A stretch of 64,000 nucleotides of DNA from Aphanothece sacrum FPU1 (GCF_003864295.1 NZ_BDQK01000016.1:1-64000); one strand, 5' to 3'. Numbered from the stretch's first letter, positions 43,657-53,933 are shown. Made by a program: numbers and translations. Notes: generated by a model from the sequence alone, not told the origin.

Positions 43657-45099
43657 TTAGACTGGATAACTAACCACGCGATCGCGGCCTTCTTTTTTTG
43701 CTTGAAAGAGGAACTCATCAGCTTGATTAATTAAAGTGGTTTCTGATATTCCTAAAGTGGGAAGCACTGTGCCTACCCCTAAACTCATGGTGACATAGGA
43801 TTGTACTTTTGAGGCTTTATGGGGAAGTTGTAACTGTCGAATTTCTTCGAGAATTTTCTGGGCGACTTGCATGGCTCCTGATGTGGGAGTATTAGGTAAG
43901 ATAATGGCGAATTCTTCACCCCCATAGCGGGCAACTAAATCAGCCGGACGATGAATAACACTAGAGATAGCTTGGGCTACTTTTTTGAGACAATCATCTC
44001 CTGATAAATGTCCATAATTATCGTTATACAATTTAAAATAGTCAATATCCCCTAAAATTAAGGATAGGGGCTGTTTTTCTCGACTCAAACGCCGCCATTC
44101 GTGTTCGAGGGTTTCATCAAAACAACGACGGTTCGCTACTTCGGTTAACCCATCTAGGTTGGCTAAACGATGTAATTTAGTATTGAGTTCGTGTAATTCA
44201 CGATTCATTTTATGGACAGAAGCCTCATAACGTTGTCTTTCTTCTTCTGCTAGTTTACGTTGTGTGACATCGGTTTGCACCCCAATGTAATAGACAACTT
44301 GTCCTGACTCATCTTTGACTGGAGATAAAGATACCTCGTTCCAAAAAAGAATACCATCTTTACGATAATTACGAACAGTAATAGAACATTCTCTCTTTTC
44401 TTGAATACAATTATGTAATTCTAAGATGCCGGATTGCTCTCGATCACTTCCTTGAAGAAAACGACAATTTTTTCCTTTTACTTCTTCTAAAGAATACCCT
44501 GTCATTCTTTCAAATCCAGGGTTAGCATAGATAATAGGATTATCAGAATGGGTGGCATCTGTAATAATAATTCCGTTGTAAGTCGCGGCGATTGCTTGAT
44601 GAAGTAAGTAAGCATCTATTTGAGGTTGAGCATGAAATTCTTGGGCAGCTTCACTTAATTTTAATTGTCGTTTTAAGTAACGATTATTACTTTGTAATTT
44701 CTGATGTAATAGACTAAGTTTAACTTGGGTTTCAACTCTGGCTAATACTTCTTGAGTATGATAAGGCTTGGTAATATAATCTACTCCTCCGACTTCAAAG
44801 GCTTTTGTTTTTTCTAATATTTCATCAAATGCACTTAAAAAAATAACGGGAATTTCTGCGGTTTTCTCGTTTTTTTTTAGATAACTACAAACTCCATATC
44901 CATCCAGTCGAGGAATTTTAATATCTAGTAAAATAACATCAGGTGTTTCGGTGTCAATAGCAATTAAAGCCATTTCTCCATCTACGGCTTGTCGTACTCG
45001 ATATCCTCGCTTAGCTAATAGATTTGATAACAATCTTAAGTTATCAATTTGATCGTCTATAATTAAAATATCGGCTTTTTCACAAGACTGAAGGTTCAT
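43657..45099 (-). CDS. REC-LOV-GGDEF diguanylate cyclase
   Basis: A 480-residue signalling protein. An N-terminal receiver domain (1-125) has phosphoacceptor D59 (ILLDIKIP) and K111 (TKPY). A PAS domain (about 160-285) has the full LOV photosensor signature GKNCRFLQG with the adduct-forming Cys212, plus the flavin-contacting Asn in NYRKDG, Asn in FWNEVSLSP and Gln in GVQTD. The GGDEF domain (about 310-478) has GGEEF at 393-397 and an inhibitory-site RxxD (RPAD, 384-387), so it should make cyclic di-GMP. The upstream histidine kinase gene ends six bases before this start, so the kinase is the likely phosphodonor. Confidence 0.92.
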   Translation of the reverse strand: MNLQSCEKADILIIDDQIDNLRLLSNLLAKRGYRVRQAVDGEMALIAIDTETPDVILLDIKIPRLDGYGVCSYLKKNEKTAEIPVIFLSAFDEILEKTKAFEVGGVDYITKPYHTQEVLARVETQVKLSLLHQKLQSNNRYLKRQLKLSEAAQEFHAQPQIDAYLLHQAIAATYNGIIITDATHSDNPIIYANPGFERMTGYSLEEVKGKNCRFLQGSDREQSGILELHNCIQEKRECSITVRNYRKDGILFWNEVSLSPVKDESGQVVYYIGVQTDVTQRKLAEEERQRYEASVHKMNRELHELNTKLHRLANLDGLTEVANRRCFDETLEHEWRRLSREKQPLSLILGDIDYFKLYNDNYGHLSGDDCLKKVAQAISSVIHRPADLVARYGGEEFAIILPNTPTSGAMQVAQKILEEIRQLQLPHKASKVQSYVTMSLGVGTVLPTLGISETTLINQADEFLFQAKKEGRDRVVSYPV

Positions 45100-45105
45100 C
45101 TGTTT

Positions 45106-47643
45106 TTAATCATTAATATTTGGTTGACTAAGTTTTCTTATTTGACGATAATCAAAATTATTGACTAATTCAATCATGGACTGAATTAAAAAATAATGCT
45201 GCTCAGGAATTTCCTCAATTAATTGGTATAGACGTTGACCATCTCCCGCATTAGCTGCACCCTGAACTTGCACAATCCAATCTGATGACATTACTTCTAA
45301 AGATTCCCTGTTTAAAACAACTGATTCTTGGTCTTGTTCTACCGCTTCTATTGCCTGACTTTCATAACGATAACTAACTCCTAAGTGAGTGACTAACTTA
45401 TCAAGTACCCGTTGGATTTCAAAGGGTTTACGAAGGATATCATCTCCTATTGTAGCTGATCTTTTATTTTTTTGTGCTTCCCTACTTTCTGAGGTAATGG
45501 TAATAATCACGGGTTGATTAATTTGTGTCAAGGCTTTAATTTTTTCAATGGCTTCATAACCGTCCATAATAGGCATCCGAGTATCCATAAAAATCAAATT
45601 AGGTTGCCAATTTTTACAAATTTCTACCGCTTCTTGCCCATTTTCCCCTTCTTTTATCTGAAATCCTATTGGTCTTAATAATTTAATAAGTAATTGACGG
45701 TTTTCTCGTTGATCATCTACGACTAAAAGACGATATTCTGGTTGATTAGGAGCTAATCCTATGACATTATACCTTGATTGTCTGGTAGGAATTTCTGATT
45801 CTTCAGGAAGATTAAAACCAATGTTAAAATGAATTAATGTTCCTTTGTTTAGTTGACTTTTTACTTGAATATTTCCTCCCATTAAATTTACTAATTTTTC
45901 GGTAATTGCTAATCCTAATCCTGCTCCATCACGCTCATGTTCTCTAACAAATGGTTCAAAGATTTTTACCTGATTTTCTAAGGCAATACCCCTACCAGTA
46001 TCTTCGATTGCAAAAAAGAGAATTTGTTGGGGTTGCCAGTCATTTGTATTGTCTTCTAAATTCCAATCTTGATTATCACTTGCTAATCTGATGGTAACAC
46101 TTCCTTGATCAGTAAATTTAATGGCATTGTCTAAGAGATTAATCAGAATTTGACGTAATTTATTGTCATCAGTTTTAATATATTGAGGAACATCAGGATC
46201 AATGTAAATCATGATTTGTAAATTCTTGCCTGTTGCTTTTAATCGGAACATTTCAATGACCCAATTAATTAAATCTCGTAAGTTAAATGTAGTTGCTTTG
46301 AGAGAAATATTTCCTATTTCTAATTTAGACAGTTCTAAAATATTGTTAAATAAGCTGCGTAAATATTCCCCACTACGACACATAATAGCTAGATTATCTT
46401 GTTGTTCTGGGGTTAGAGTCTGTTCTCGTTTAAACACTTCAAGAAATCCTAATAAAATATTTAAAGGATTTCGCAATTCATGACTCATTTGTCCGAGTAA
46501 TTCTGTTTTCTTTTGCTTTGCTTCTTGTAGTTGTATATTGCTTTCTTCAATAAGCTTTTCTAAATATTCTTTTGTTTTAACAAGTTCAGCATTTCTTTGT
46601 TTAATTAATTGCTCAATTTTATTTTTATTGTCGATGATTTTCCAGAAATAAACTATTAATATTCCGGTTAAAGATAATACTAAAATAAAAGTAGCTAACG
46701 CTTTAGCAATTATAGGTAATAATTTGATATCCGGTAAAATTACCAGTGACCATTGACGATCAGCTACGGTTAAAATTTTCTTACATTCAAACAATATTCT
46801 ACAGCTTAAAGGTAATTCTAATGATTGATTGATTTCTGGCTTTTTGTCAAAGCTAAATAGAATACCCTGATTGTCTTTAGCTTGTAAATCAATAATATAG
46901 AAACTTAATTCTTTTTTTTCTAACTTATTTAATGTGTTGTTAAATATTTGTTTAATATCATATAAAGTATAGATAATTCCCCTCAATTCTTGACGACTTT
47001 CTGAGAGATTTTTAGGAAAAAATCCAGGACTATAAGTTGGGTAATATATAGCAAAGCCTCTATCTCCATTAGTTAACTCAATGGGGCCACTGGTGGTAAT
47101 TTTTCCTGAATCTCGTGCTTTTTCTAATGCCACACGAGATAAAAGATTAGCCCCTAAATCTAGCCCCATAATTTGTTGATTATTTTGTTTTAATTCTTCA
47201 TATATAATAGGAAATTTGTCAAGTTTTTCTACTGTATTTTGATCATTTTTTGTGGCAATATTAAAATTAGAAAAATCATTATCTTTGAGAGGTTTTTTCT
47301 TAGTGTTTAAGGCTTCTATAGAGATTCTTTTCGCCCAAGTCATACCCATAATTCCTGGATAATTTTCCAGAAAAGGACGGGAAAATCTCTCAAAATCTTT
47401 TTGTGTTACTTCATCTGAAGCCTCATAAAAGTGTCCCACAGTTCGGGTAACTTCTGTATAATCATTAAGATGGTACTGTAAATATTGCCTTAGCTGCAAA
47501 GCTTGTGTCTGAAACTTGGTTTGTTGTATGCTTAGTTCTATATACCCAACCATTAAAGCGGCGATCGCAGACAATCCTCCCCCTATCAGTAAACTGATTC
47601 TTAGAGGAAAATAAGGCATCTGATGAGAAGAAGATTCTGTCAT
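45106..47643 (-). CDS. CHASE-domain hybrid sensor histidine kinase
   Basis: An 845-residue membrane kinase. A transmembrane helix (about 14-35) and a second at about 311-334 enclose an extracytoplasmic CHASE sensor (TVGHFYEASDEVTQKDFERF, YPGIMGMTWAKRI, ELTNGDRGFAIYYPTYSPGF). A coiled coil follows, then HisKA with phospho-His388 (QMSHELRNPLN), the HATPase_c domain (LINLLDNAIKFTDQG, FAIEDTGRGI) and a receiver domain (LLVVDDQRENRQ, LIFMDTRMP). The ligand is unknown; CHASE domains sense small molecules or peptides. Co-transcribed with the REC-LOV-GGDEF gene. Confidence 0.93.
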   Translation of the reverse strand: MTESSSHQMPYFPLRISLLIGGGLSAIAALMVGYIELSIQQTKFQTQALQLRQYLQYHLNDYTEVTRTVGHFYEASDEVTQKDFERFSRPFLENYPGIMGMTWAKRISIEALNTKKKPLKDNDFSNFNIATKNDQNTVEKLDKFPIIYEELKQNNQQIMGLDLGANLLSRVALEKARDSGKITTSGPIELTNGDRGFAIYYPTYSPGFFPKNLSESRQELRGIIYTLYDIKQIFNNTLNKLEKKELSFYIIDLQAKDNQGILFSFDKKPEINQSLELPLSCRILFECKKILTVADRQWSLVILPDIKLLPIIAKALATFILVLSLTGILIVYFWKIIDNKNKIEQLIKQRNAELVKTKEYLEKLIEESNIQLQEAKQKKTELLGQMSHELRNPLNILLGFLEVFKREQTLTPEQQDNLAIMCRSGEYLRSLFNNILELSKLEIGNISLKATTFNLRDLINWVIEMFRLKATGKNLQIMIYIDPDVPQYIKTDDNKLRQILINLLDNAIKFTDQGSVTIRLASDNQDWNLEDNTNDWQPQQILFFAIEDTGRGIALENQVKIFEPFVREHERDGAGLGLAITEKLVNLMGGNIQVKSQLNKGTLIHFNIGFNLPEESEIPTRQSRYNVIGLAPNQPEYRLLVVDDQRENRQLLIKLLRPIGFQIKEGENGQEAVEICKNWQPNLIFMDTRMPIMDGYEAIEKIKALTQINQPVIITITSESREAQKNKRSATIGDDILRKPFEIQRVLDKLVTHLGVSYRYESQAIEAVEQDQESVVLNRESLEVMSSDWIVQVQGAANAGDGQRLYQLIEEIPEQHYFLIQSMIELVNNFDYRQIRKLSQPNIND

Positions 47644-47838
47644 AAAAACAGATTTTATATACTATAGGACAAAAAACAAGTGCCTTTAATTATTATCTTA
47701 TATTTTAAAGACAGTTTTCTTGAACTAAAATATTATTAGATTAACTACCCAATTATTTGTTTCGTCTTTTATTGTAGGTTGGGTTGAGGCACGAAACCCA
47801 ACAGACCCGAATTCTAAGTCTAACTCACCCTACGAATT

Positions 47839-48024
47839 AAGTACCGCGCGCAAAATTAATTGCACAACTAGGGCGGGTTTTGATATAGTCGTAATGGTTG
47901 AGTGACAAAGGTAAGGGCTGGTTTATTTAATTTTTTGGTGAGAATAATTGATTTATGTAAAAAACCCGCCCCTACAAAAACCTGCCCCTACAAATTTTGT
48001 GTAATTAATTTTGTCTACCTACTT
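47839..48024. mobile_element. MITE-like element, family A, copy 2
   Basis: About 186 bp, the inverted counterpart of 9654-9828. Ends are AAGTACCGCGCGCAAAATTA and the complement of TTGTCTACCTACTT. Inside are AGGGCGGGTTTTGATATAGT and CCCGCCCCTAC. Next to it (47774-47803) is a second palindrome, GTAGGTTGGGTT ... AACCCAAC. The gap 47644-48046 has no gene. Confidence 0.7.
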
Positions 48025-48046
48025 ATAAGCTTTACTTCCTACTATT

Positions 48047-49576
48047 TTAATGCATTCGATCAATAGTTCGATACTGAATCGCCTCAGCAACATGATGACT
48101 TTTTAAGATTTCTTCATTACCTAAATCAGCAATAGTACGAGATACTTTTAAAATCCGATCCATGGCCCTTGCTGATAATCCTAACTTACGAATTGCCCCT
48201 TCTAATAAATTACGACTCGACTTATCTAATTGACAAAAATTGCGTAAATGAGATGTCTGCATTTGAGAATTACAAGAAACCGACTTTTCCATTTTAAACC
48301 GATTTTGGGCGCGATCGCGGGCGAGTTTTACTCTTTCTCGGATGGTTTTAGAATCTTCTCCTATTCCTTCGGCGATCATTTCTTCGGGTTTCAGACGATT
48401 TACACCTACTTGTAAATCAATTCTATCCATTAATGGGCCTGATAATTTAGCCCAATATTGTTCCCGTTGACGAGGAGAACAAGTACAATGTTGAATTGGA
48501 TCACCAAAATAACCACAGGGACAGGGATTTGTGCTTGCTATTAAGGTAAATCTAGCTGGAAACGTGACAGACTGACGAGTACGAGAAATGGAGACATAAC
48601 CATCTTCTAGGGGTTGACGCAAAAATTCTAAGACATTACGCTTAAATTCAGTTAATTCGTCTAAAAATAAGATACCATGATGAGATAAAGAGATTTCGCC
48701 AGGACGAGGAAAACTGCCACCTCCCACTAAAGAAGGGCCAGAAGCTGAATGATGGGGACTGCGAAAGGGTCTTTCTTGGATCAATGAGCCTCTATTTTTG
48801 AGTAATCCGGCGACAGAATGAATTTGAGAGACTTCTAACGCTTCTGAGAAGGATAAAGGCGGTAAAATGCCCGGTAAACGTCTTGCTAACATGGTTTTTC
48901 CGCTACCTGGAGGCCCCACAAAAATGAGGTTATGACCCCCTGCGGCTGCTATTTCTAAGGCGCGACGGGCGTGATTTTGACCTTTTACGTCCTTTAAGTC
49001 AGGGGTGGGAATAGGCGATCGCCCTAAAACTTCTATAGGTTTAAATTGGACGGGTTGATGAGTTTGAGGGTGACAGAGGAAGTCTGCAACATCTGTGAGG
49101 TGTTTAAAGCCATAAACAGCTAAATTATTGACAACTGAGGCTTCTTGCGCATTATCTAAGGGTACAACTAATCCGGTAATACCTAAGCGTTGGGCAGCCG
49201 CAGCGATGGGTAAAACGCCCGCAACGGGGCGCAAACTACCATCAAGGGATAATTCCCCTAAAAATAAATAATCCCCCAATAAATGGCCATCAATTTGTTC
49301 TGAAGCTGCTAATATTCCTACACTAATAGGTAAGTCAAAATAGGGGCCTTCTTTGCGAAGATCTGCGGGGGCTAAATTAATAATAATTTTACGAACGGGA
49401 AAGGCAAATCCTGAATTTTTTAATGCTGCTTTAACTCTTTCTCTAGATTCTTGTACCGCAGTATCAGGAAGTCCCACAATGGTAATAGCAGGAAGTCCCC
49501 CTGAAACATCAACTTCTACCCCAACTTTAAGCGCGTCAATGCCCACTAATGAAGCACTCCAAACCCTAGCTAACAT
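48047..49576 (-). CDS. comM: ComM/YifB-family AAA+ ATPase
   Basis: A 509-residue Mg-chelatase-like ATPase. In naturally competent bacteria ComM is a helicase that promotes branch migration during transformation. The N-terminal Lon-like domain (VDVSGGLPAITIVGLPDTAV) precedes the AAA+ core with Walker A GPPGSGKTMLARRLPGILPP (about 218) and Walker B ILFLDELTEFKRNVLE. A Cys cluster NPCPCGYFGDPIQHCTC binds zinc in this family. The C-terminal helical domain (SARAMDRILKVSRTIADL) is intact. Many unicellular cyanobacteria are transformable, so a competence role is plausible. Confidence 0.94.
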   Translation of the reverse strand: MLARVWSASLVGIDALKVGVEVDVSGGLPAITIVGLPDTAVQESRERVKAALKNSGFAFPVRKIIINLAPADLRKEGPYFDLPISVGILAASEQIDGHLLGDYLFLGELSLDGSLRPVAGVLPIAAAAQRLGITGLVVPLDNAQEASVVNNLAVYGFKHLTDVADFLCHPQTHQPVQFKPIEVLGRSPIPTPDLKDVKGQNHARRALEIAAAGGHNLIFVGPPGSGKTMLARRLPGILPPLSFSEALEVSQIHSVAGLLKNRGSLIQERPFRSPHHSASGPSLVGGGSFPRPGEISLSHHGILFLDELTEFKRNVLEFLRQPLEDGYVSISRTRQSVTFPARFTLIASTNPCPCGYFGDPIQHCTCSPRQREQYWAKLSGPLMDRIDLQVGVNRLKPEEMIAEGIGEDSKTIRERVKLARDRAQNRFKMEKSVSCNSQMQTSHLRNFCQLDKSSRNLLEGAIRKLGLSARAMDRILKVSRTIADLGNEEILKSHHVAEAIQYRTIDRMH

Positions 49577-49651
49577 TTTTTGAGTTCCTTAAATATTTCC
49601 CTTAGGTTTAGTATTCCCATTAATGTAGAAAAGTTTAGCATTGCTCAAAAT

Positions 49652-50010
49652 ATTATAAATTATAAATTATAAATTATAAATTATAAATTGGGATTTTATA
49701 GACCCAATATTGTAAACAATCAAAGTCATTAAAGTTGCATCAGTCCTAAAATTAGGCTCTCCCGTACCTATGGTGATAAGTAAAGCTTATAATTCGTAGG
49801 GTGGGTTAGACGCGGCTATGATTTTGATGAAAAATGCATAACTTTTAAGGCGCGTCGTAACCCACCATATTAAGTATTGTAGCTGATTATACATTTTATA
49901 CCAAGATGTTATGAATTATAAATTATAAATTATAAATTATAAATTGGGATTTTATAGATCAAATATCGTAAACAATCAAAGTCATTAAAGTTGCATCAGT
50001 CCTAAAATTA
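49652..50010. repeat. Direct repeats of about 100 bp flanking a MITE
   Basis: The sequence from an ATTATAA heptamer array through ATTGGGATTTTATAGA to CAGTCCTAAAATTA occurs at 49652-49754 and again at 49915-50010. The two copies are 256 bp apart and differ at only a few positions. The family B MITE at 49755-49908 lies exactly between them. The heptamer array has five units in the first copy and four in the second. Confidence 0.9.
49755..49908. mobile_element. MITE-like element, family B, copy 3
   Basis: Inverted relative to the copy at 41001. The intact end is GGCTCTCCCGTACCTATGG; the other end keeps CATTTTATACCAAGAT but lacks the outer GGGAGAGCC. The core GGTGGGTTAGACGCGG ... GCGCGTCGTAACCCACC is well preserved. 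No coding capacity. Confidence 0.7.
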
Positions 50011-50083
50011 TTTGCCTGTGCAAACTTTTCAAGATTTATGGGAACTCTATTAAAAATCTAGATCAAAAAAATCCATAGACAAC

Positions 50084-50944
50084 ATGTATAATTATCAACA
50101 TCAAGTTAAATGCGATCGCCAACAACTTAAACAAGAGGAACAAGAAACTATAGCCAAGGTAGAACGCGATTTCCTCAAATTAAAACAAGAGATTGAACGC
50201 GATCGCCAACAACTTAAACAACAACAACAAGAAATTATAGCCAAGGTTGAACGCGATCGCCAAGAACTTATACAACAACAACAAGAAATTATAGCCAAGG
50301 TTGAACGCGATCGTCAAGAACTTATACAACAACAGCAAAAAATATTCCTTCCTGTCTCCTATACCCCTTCTCCTGCCTTGTCTGAAGGGCTATTAATCGA
50401 CACTCAGAAAGATATCTCGGTAGAGGGTGTAGGTTTTGTTATTGGCGGGGCCTTAGCTGGTGTTAGTACATCGGCTATGATTGGCGGGATGGGATTAGTG
50501 GGCAAATTTGGCGGTATTGGTCTAGGTTTGGGTACAATGACAGCAACAGGACTCATGATCGGTGCTGCCACTTATGGCGCGTTGACAGCCATCATAGAAG
50601 AAGATACTACAGCTTTGGCCGCGATGGGATTAGGTACACTAGGAGGAGTGGGAATCTCTGCTACTGTCGGGAGTATGGGTTTAAGTGTCGGAGGTACGGC
50701 TTTTGCCCTTGGAATGACTTCAATGGCGGCTGCTGGAGGTATCATCGGATTAGGAATCTATGGATTAACCAAGATTGTTAGCGATGGCACTAGAGATAGC
50801 AAAATCTACAGAAATTTAGAATTTTTAGCCACCATTATTAGAGAATATGAAGATGAAAGAAAATGGGCTGATTTAGAATCTGGATATTTAGGCATTGACG
50901 CAGAACTCCAAGCCCTAAAAATTGCGATCGCAAACCCTAATTAG
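50084..50944 (+). CDS. Coiled-coil repeat plus glycine-zipper membrane protein
   Basis: A 286-residue protein in three parts. Residues about 10-85 are Gln/Glu/Arg-rich tandem repeats, the last of 18 residues (DRQELIQQQQEIIAKVER), which predict a coiled coil. Residues about 110-240 are very hydrophobic and Gly/Ala-rich (GFVIGGALAGVSTSAMIGGM, MGLGTLGGVGISATVGS), like glycine-zipper membrane-inserting segments. The tail is soluble. Several repeat units contain CGCGATCGC (HIP1), so the repeats carry a frequent genomic octamer in frame. No family is recognised; a pore-forming or membrane-remodelling role is a guess. Confidence 0.7.
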   Translation: MYNYQHQVKCDRQQLKQEEQETIAKVERDFLKLKQEIERDRQQLKQQQQEIIAKVERDRQELIQQQQEIIAKVERDRQELIQQQQKIFLPVSYTPSPALSEGLLIDTQKDISVEGVGFVIGGALAGVSTSAMIGGMGLVGKFGGIGLGLGTMTATGLMIGAATYGALTAIIEEDTTALAAMGLGTLGGVGISATVGSMGLSVGGTAFALGMTSMAAAGGIIGLGIYGLTKIVSDGTRDSKIYRNLEFLATIIREYEDERKWADLESGYLGIDAELQALKIAIANPN

Positions 50945-50960
50945 GTTTTTAAAAACTAAA

Positions 50961-50990
50961 AGGGTATTTTATATTTCTCATACCCTCTTT
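50961..50990 (+). terminator. Stem-loop terminator
   Basis: AGGGTAT (50961-50967) pairs with ATACCCT (50980-50986), followed by CTTT. It lies 17 bases after the stop of the coiled-coil gene. Confidence 0.6.
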
Positions 50991-51014
50991 CAAAATTAGA
51001 ACCCATTTGCGATG

Positions 51015-51042
51015 GTAGGGGTCAACGGTCGTTAACCCCTAC
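51015..51042. repeat. Family C palindrome (imperfect)
   Basis: Half-sites GTAGGGGTCAACGG and TCGTTAACCCCTAC with two mismatches, between two convergent genes and just after the gyrA stop codon. Confidence 0.8.
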
Positions 51043-51068
51043 TGGGACAGGTTTAAATTATTAAACTC

Positions 51069-53699
51069 CTACTCTTCTTCTGCTGTTGCTGTGACTTCTA
51101 GTGCTTCTTCTGCTGTTTCTGCTTCTGCTATTTCTGCTTCTAAGGTTTCCCCTTCTGCAGCAGGAGGAACCAAGGCCACAGCCGCGATCGCATCATCTTC
51201 ATCTAACCGTTGTACTCGTACTCCGGTTGCACTGCGAGACTGTAAAGAAATAGCATCAACCACCTGACGAATAATGATCCCTCGGTTAGAAGCGATCATC
51301 AACTCATCTCCTGGGTTAACCACATGGAGAGAAGCTAAACGATCCTTTGGAGACTTAAACTTAATGGCCCGAACTCCCATACCGGCCCGTCGTTGTAAGC
51401 GGAATTTTGAGATAGGAACCCGTTTTCCATAACCCCCATTGGTAATAGCCAAGATCCAAGGGCCTTGGTCTGTGGTATCTTCTTCTATCAACTCCTCAGT
51501 TTCATTTTCTAAGATTTCTTCATCTTCATCCTCTCCTGCATCGGCAATACTCGCTGTCACCTGACTTGGCAAAATATCCATGCTTATTAACTCGTCCCCA
51601 GACTTGAATTTCATGGACTTAACCCCTCTGGTGGCCCGGCCCAGGGGTCGCAGTTGTTGACTATTAGCACAAAAATGAATAGCCATTCCTAGACGACTTC
51701 CGAGAATAATACTATCTTCTTCTTTGGCCAGTCGCACCCATCGTAGTTGATCTCCTTCTCCTAGAGAAATAGCTATTAACCCGTTGGTGCGAATATTACT
51801 AAAAGCAGACAGGGCAGTTTTTTTGATGTATCCTTTGCGGGTTAACATCACTAAGAAGACATCCTCGCTAAACTCACTCACTGCCACAATAGAGGTGATT
51901 TTCTCATCTTTAGGAATAGGTAACATCTGTACGATCGGCATTCCCCTTGCAGTCCGAGACGCGGCCTGGATATGATAGGCACTGACCGCATATACGACCC
52001 CGCGATCGCTAAAAAAGAGGACATGATCATGGTCACAACAGGTCAAAAAGTGTTCAACGACATCATCCTCTTTAATTTTGGCTGCTGCTTTACCTCTAGT
52101 GGCCCGTTGTTGGGCAGCAAAGGTACTTACAGGCATCCGTTTAATGTATCCTTGTTCTGTTAAGAGGATGATAGCCTGTTCATTAGCAATTAAGTCAGTA
52201 TCGACAATTTCCCCGTCATAATGGACAATTTGGGTACGACGGGGTGTAGCATGAATAGACCTAATTAGAGTGAGTTCTTCTACAATAATGGCTTCGATGC
52301 GCTCTCGTCGGGCTAAAATATCTTGTAAATCCGTAATTTTAGCTTGTAGTTCTTCATGTTCGGCGTGAATTTTCTCTGCTTCTAAAGCTGTCAAGCGACG
52401 TAACTGCATTTGTAAGATAGCGTCTGCTTGAACTAAAGATAAGCCAAATTCTTCAATTAATTCTTCTTTTGCGGTGGTACTATCAGCCGCCCCACGAATA
52501 AGGACAATAACTGCATCTAAATTCTCTAAAGCAATGAGTAAACCTTGCAAGAGGTGATCTCGTTCTTCTGCTTTGCGTAACTCGTATTGGGTACGACGGG
52601 TAATAGTTTCAACCCGAAAGTCTAAGAAAACGGTAAGAAATTTTTTAAGTATCAGGAGTTGGGGTTCTCCATTGACTAAGGCCAACATATTGGCCCCAAA
52701 ATTCGCTTGTACAGGAGTTTGTTTATAAATGTTGTTAAGAACGACTCTTGGATAAGCATCCCGTTTGAGTTCGATCACCACCCGCATTCCATCACGATCG
52801 CTTTCATCACGAAGATCAGAAATACCTTCAATGCGTTTATCATTGACTAATTCAGCAATTCGTTCTATTAAAGCAGCTTTATTAGTTTGATAGGGTAATT
52901 CAGTAATAATAATAGCATCTCGATCAGGACGGCCTCGCTGTTCTAGGGTTTCAATGGTGGCGACCCCCCGCATAGTAATGGAACCCCGTCCGGTATTATA
53001 AGCGTCTTCAATGCCAGAGCGACCTAAAATCTGTCCTCCCGTGGGAAAATCAGGGCCAGGTATTAATTTAATTAAATCTTGGTTAGTTAATTCTGGGTTA
53101 TGAATAAGAGCGATCGTTGCGTCAATTAATTCTGCTAAATTATGAGGGGGAATATTGGTGGCCATTCCAACAGCAATACCAGAAGAACCATTAACTAAAA
53201 TTTGAGGAATTCTCGCAGGCAGAACAACGGGTTCTTGTTGTGATCCATCAAAGTTATCGGCAAAATCAACCGTTTCTGCTTCAATATCTCTAAGTAAAGC
53301 ATTAGTAGATAAAGTTTGCAGACGACATTCGGTGTAACGCATGGCCGCAGGGGGATCATTATCCACTGAACCAAAATTACCATGACCAGCTATGAGGGGA
53401 TCTCGCATGGAAAAATCCTGGGCCATGCGGACTAACGCATCATAGACGGCAGTATCTCCGTGAGGATGGTATTTACCTAAGACTTCCCCTACCACACGCG
53501 CACATTTACGAAAAGGCCGTTCAGGGGTCAAACCCAGTTCGTACATGGCGTAGAGAATGCGACGATGGACTGGTTTTAACCCATCCCTCGCGTCGGGTAA
53601 TGCTCGTCCCACAATGACGCTCATGGCGTATTCTAGATAAGAACGAGACATTTCATTACTCAAGTCTGTGGGAATGATCCGATCTTGAGGGGTGGTCAT
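51069..53699 (-). CDS. gyrA: DNA gyrase subunit A
   Basis: An 876-residue type II topoisomerase subunit that cuts and rejoins DNA. The winged-helix/tower region starts [20 protein letters not shown]. The catalytic Tyr is in [11 protein letters not shown] (about residue 125), and the quinolone-determining region [20 protein letters not shown] lies before it. The C-terminal beta-pinwheel ([35 protein letters not shown]) supports gyrase rather than ParC. The far C-terminus is acidic and Ala/Glu-rich. AAGGAG precedes the ATG. Confidence 0.95.
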   Translation of the reverse strand: MTTPQDRIIPTDLSNEMSRSYLEYAMSVIVGRALPDARDGLKPVHRRILYAMYELGLTPERPFRKCARVVGEVLGKYHPHGDTAVYDALVRMAQDFSMRDPLIAGHGNFGSVDNDPPAAMRYTECRLQTLSTNALLRDIEAETVDFADNFDGSQQEPVVLPARIPQILVNGSSGIAVGMATNIPPHNLAELIDATIALIHNPELTNQDLIKLIPGPDFPTGGQILGRSGIEDAYNTGRGSITMRGVATIETLEQRGRPDRDAIIITELPYQTNKAALIERIAELVNDKRIEGISDLRDESDRDGMRVVIELKRDAYPRVVLNNIYKQTPVQANFGANMLALVNGEPQLLILKKFLTVFLDFRVETITRRTQYELRKAEERDHLLQGLLIALENLDAVIVLIRGAADSTTAKEELIEEFGLSLVQADAILQMQLRRLTALEAEKIHAEHEELQAKITDLQDILARRERIEAIIVEELTLIRSIHATPRRTQIVHYDGEIVDTDLIANEQAIILLTEQGYIKRMPVSTFAAQQRATRGKAAAKIKEDDVVEHFLTCCDHDHVLFFSDRGVVYAVSAYHIQAASRTARGMPIVQMLPIPKDEKITSIVAVSEFSEDVFLVMLTRKGYIKKTALSAFSNIRTNGLIAISLGEGDQLRWVRLAKEEDSIILGSRLGMAIHFCANSQQLRPLGRATRGVKSMKFKSGDELISMDILPSQVTASIADAGEDEDEEILENETEELIEEDTTDQGPWILAITNGGYGKRVPISKFRLQRRAGMGVRAIKFKSPKDRLASLHVVNPGDELMIASNRGIIIRQVVDAISLQSRSATGVRVQRLDEDDAIAAVALVPPAAEGETLEAEIAEAETAEEALEVTATAEEE

Positions 53700-53933
53700 A
53701 AGGGAACGAACTCCTTTAAAAACAAGAAAAAGAATATAATCAGCCCATAAATAGCTGATTAAGCGGGATAAAATAAGATTTGTTTTACTTTTCTTTAATA
53801 GTTTAACATAAAGAGGCTATTTTTTTGCGAAAATCTGCCAAGTTAGAAGATGAATTTTATTTTGATTTTTTCTAGCTTTTTTTAAAGATAATATGAATAA
53901 AATTATCTTAATCCTCCGACATTTCTAGATAAT

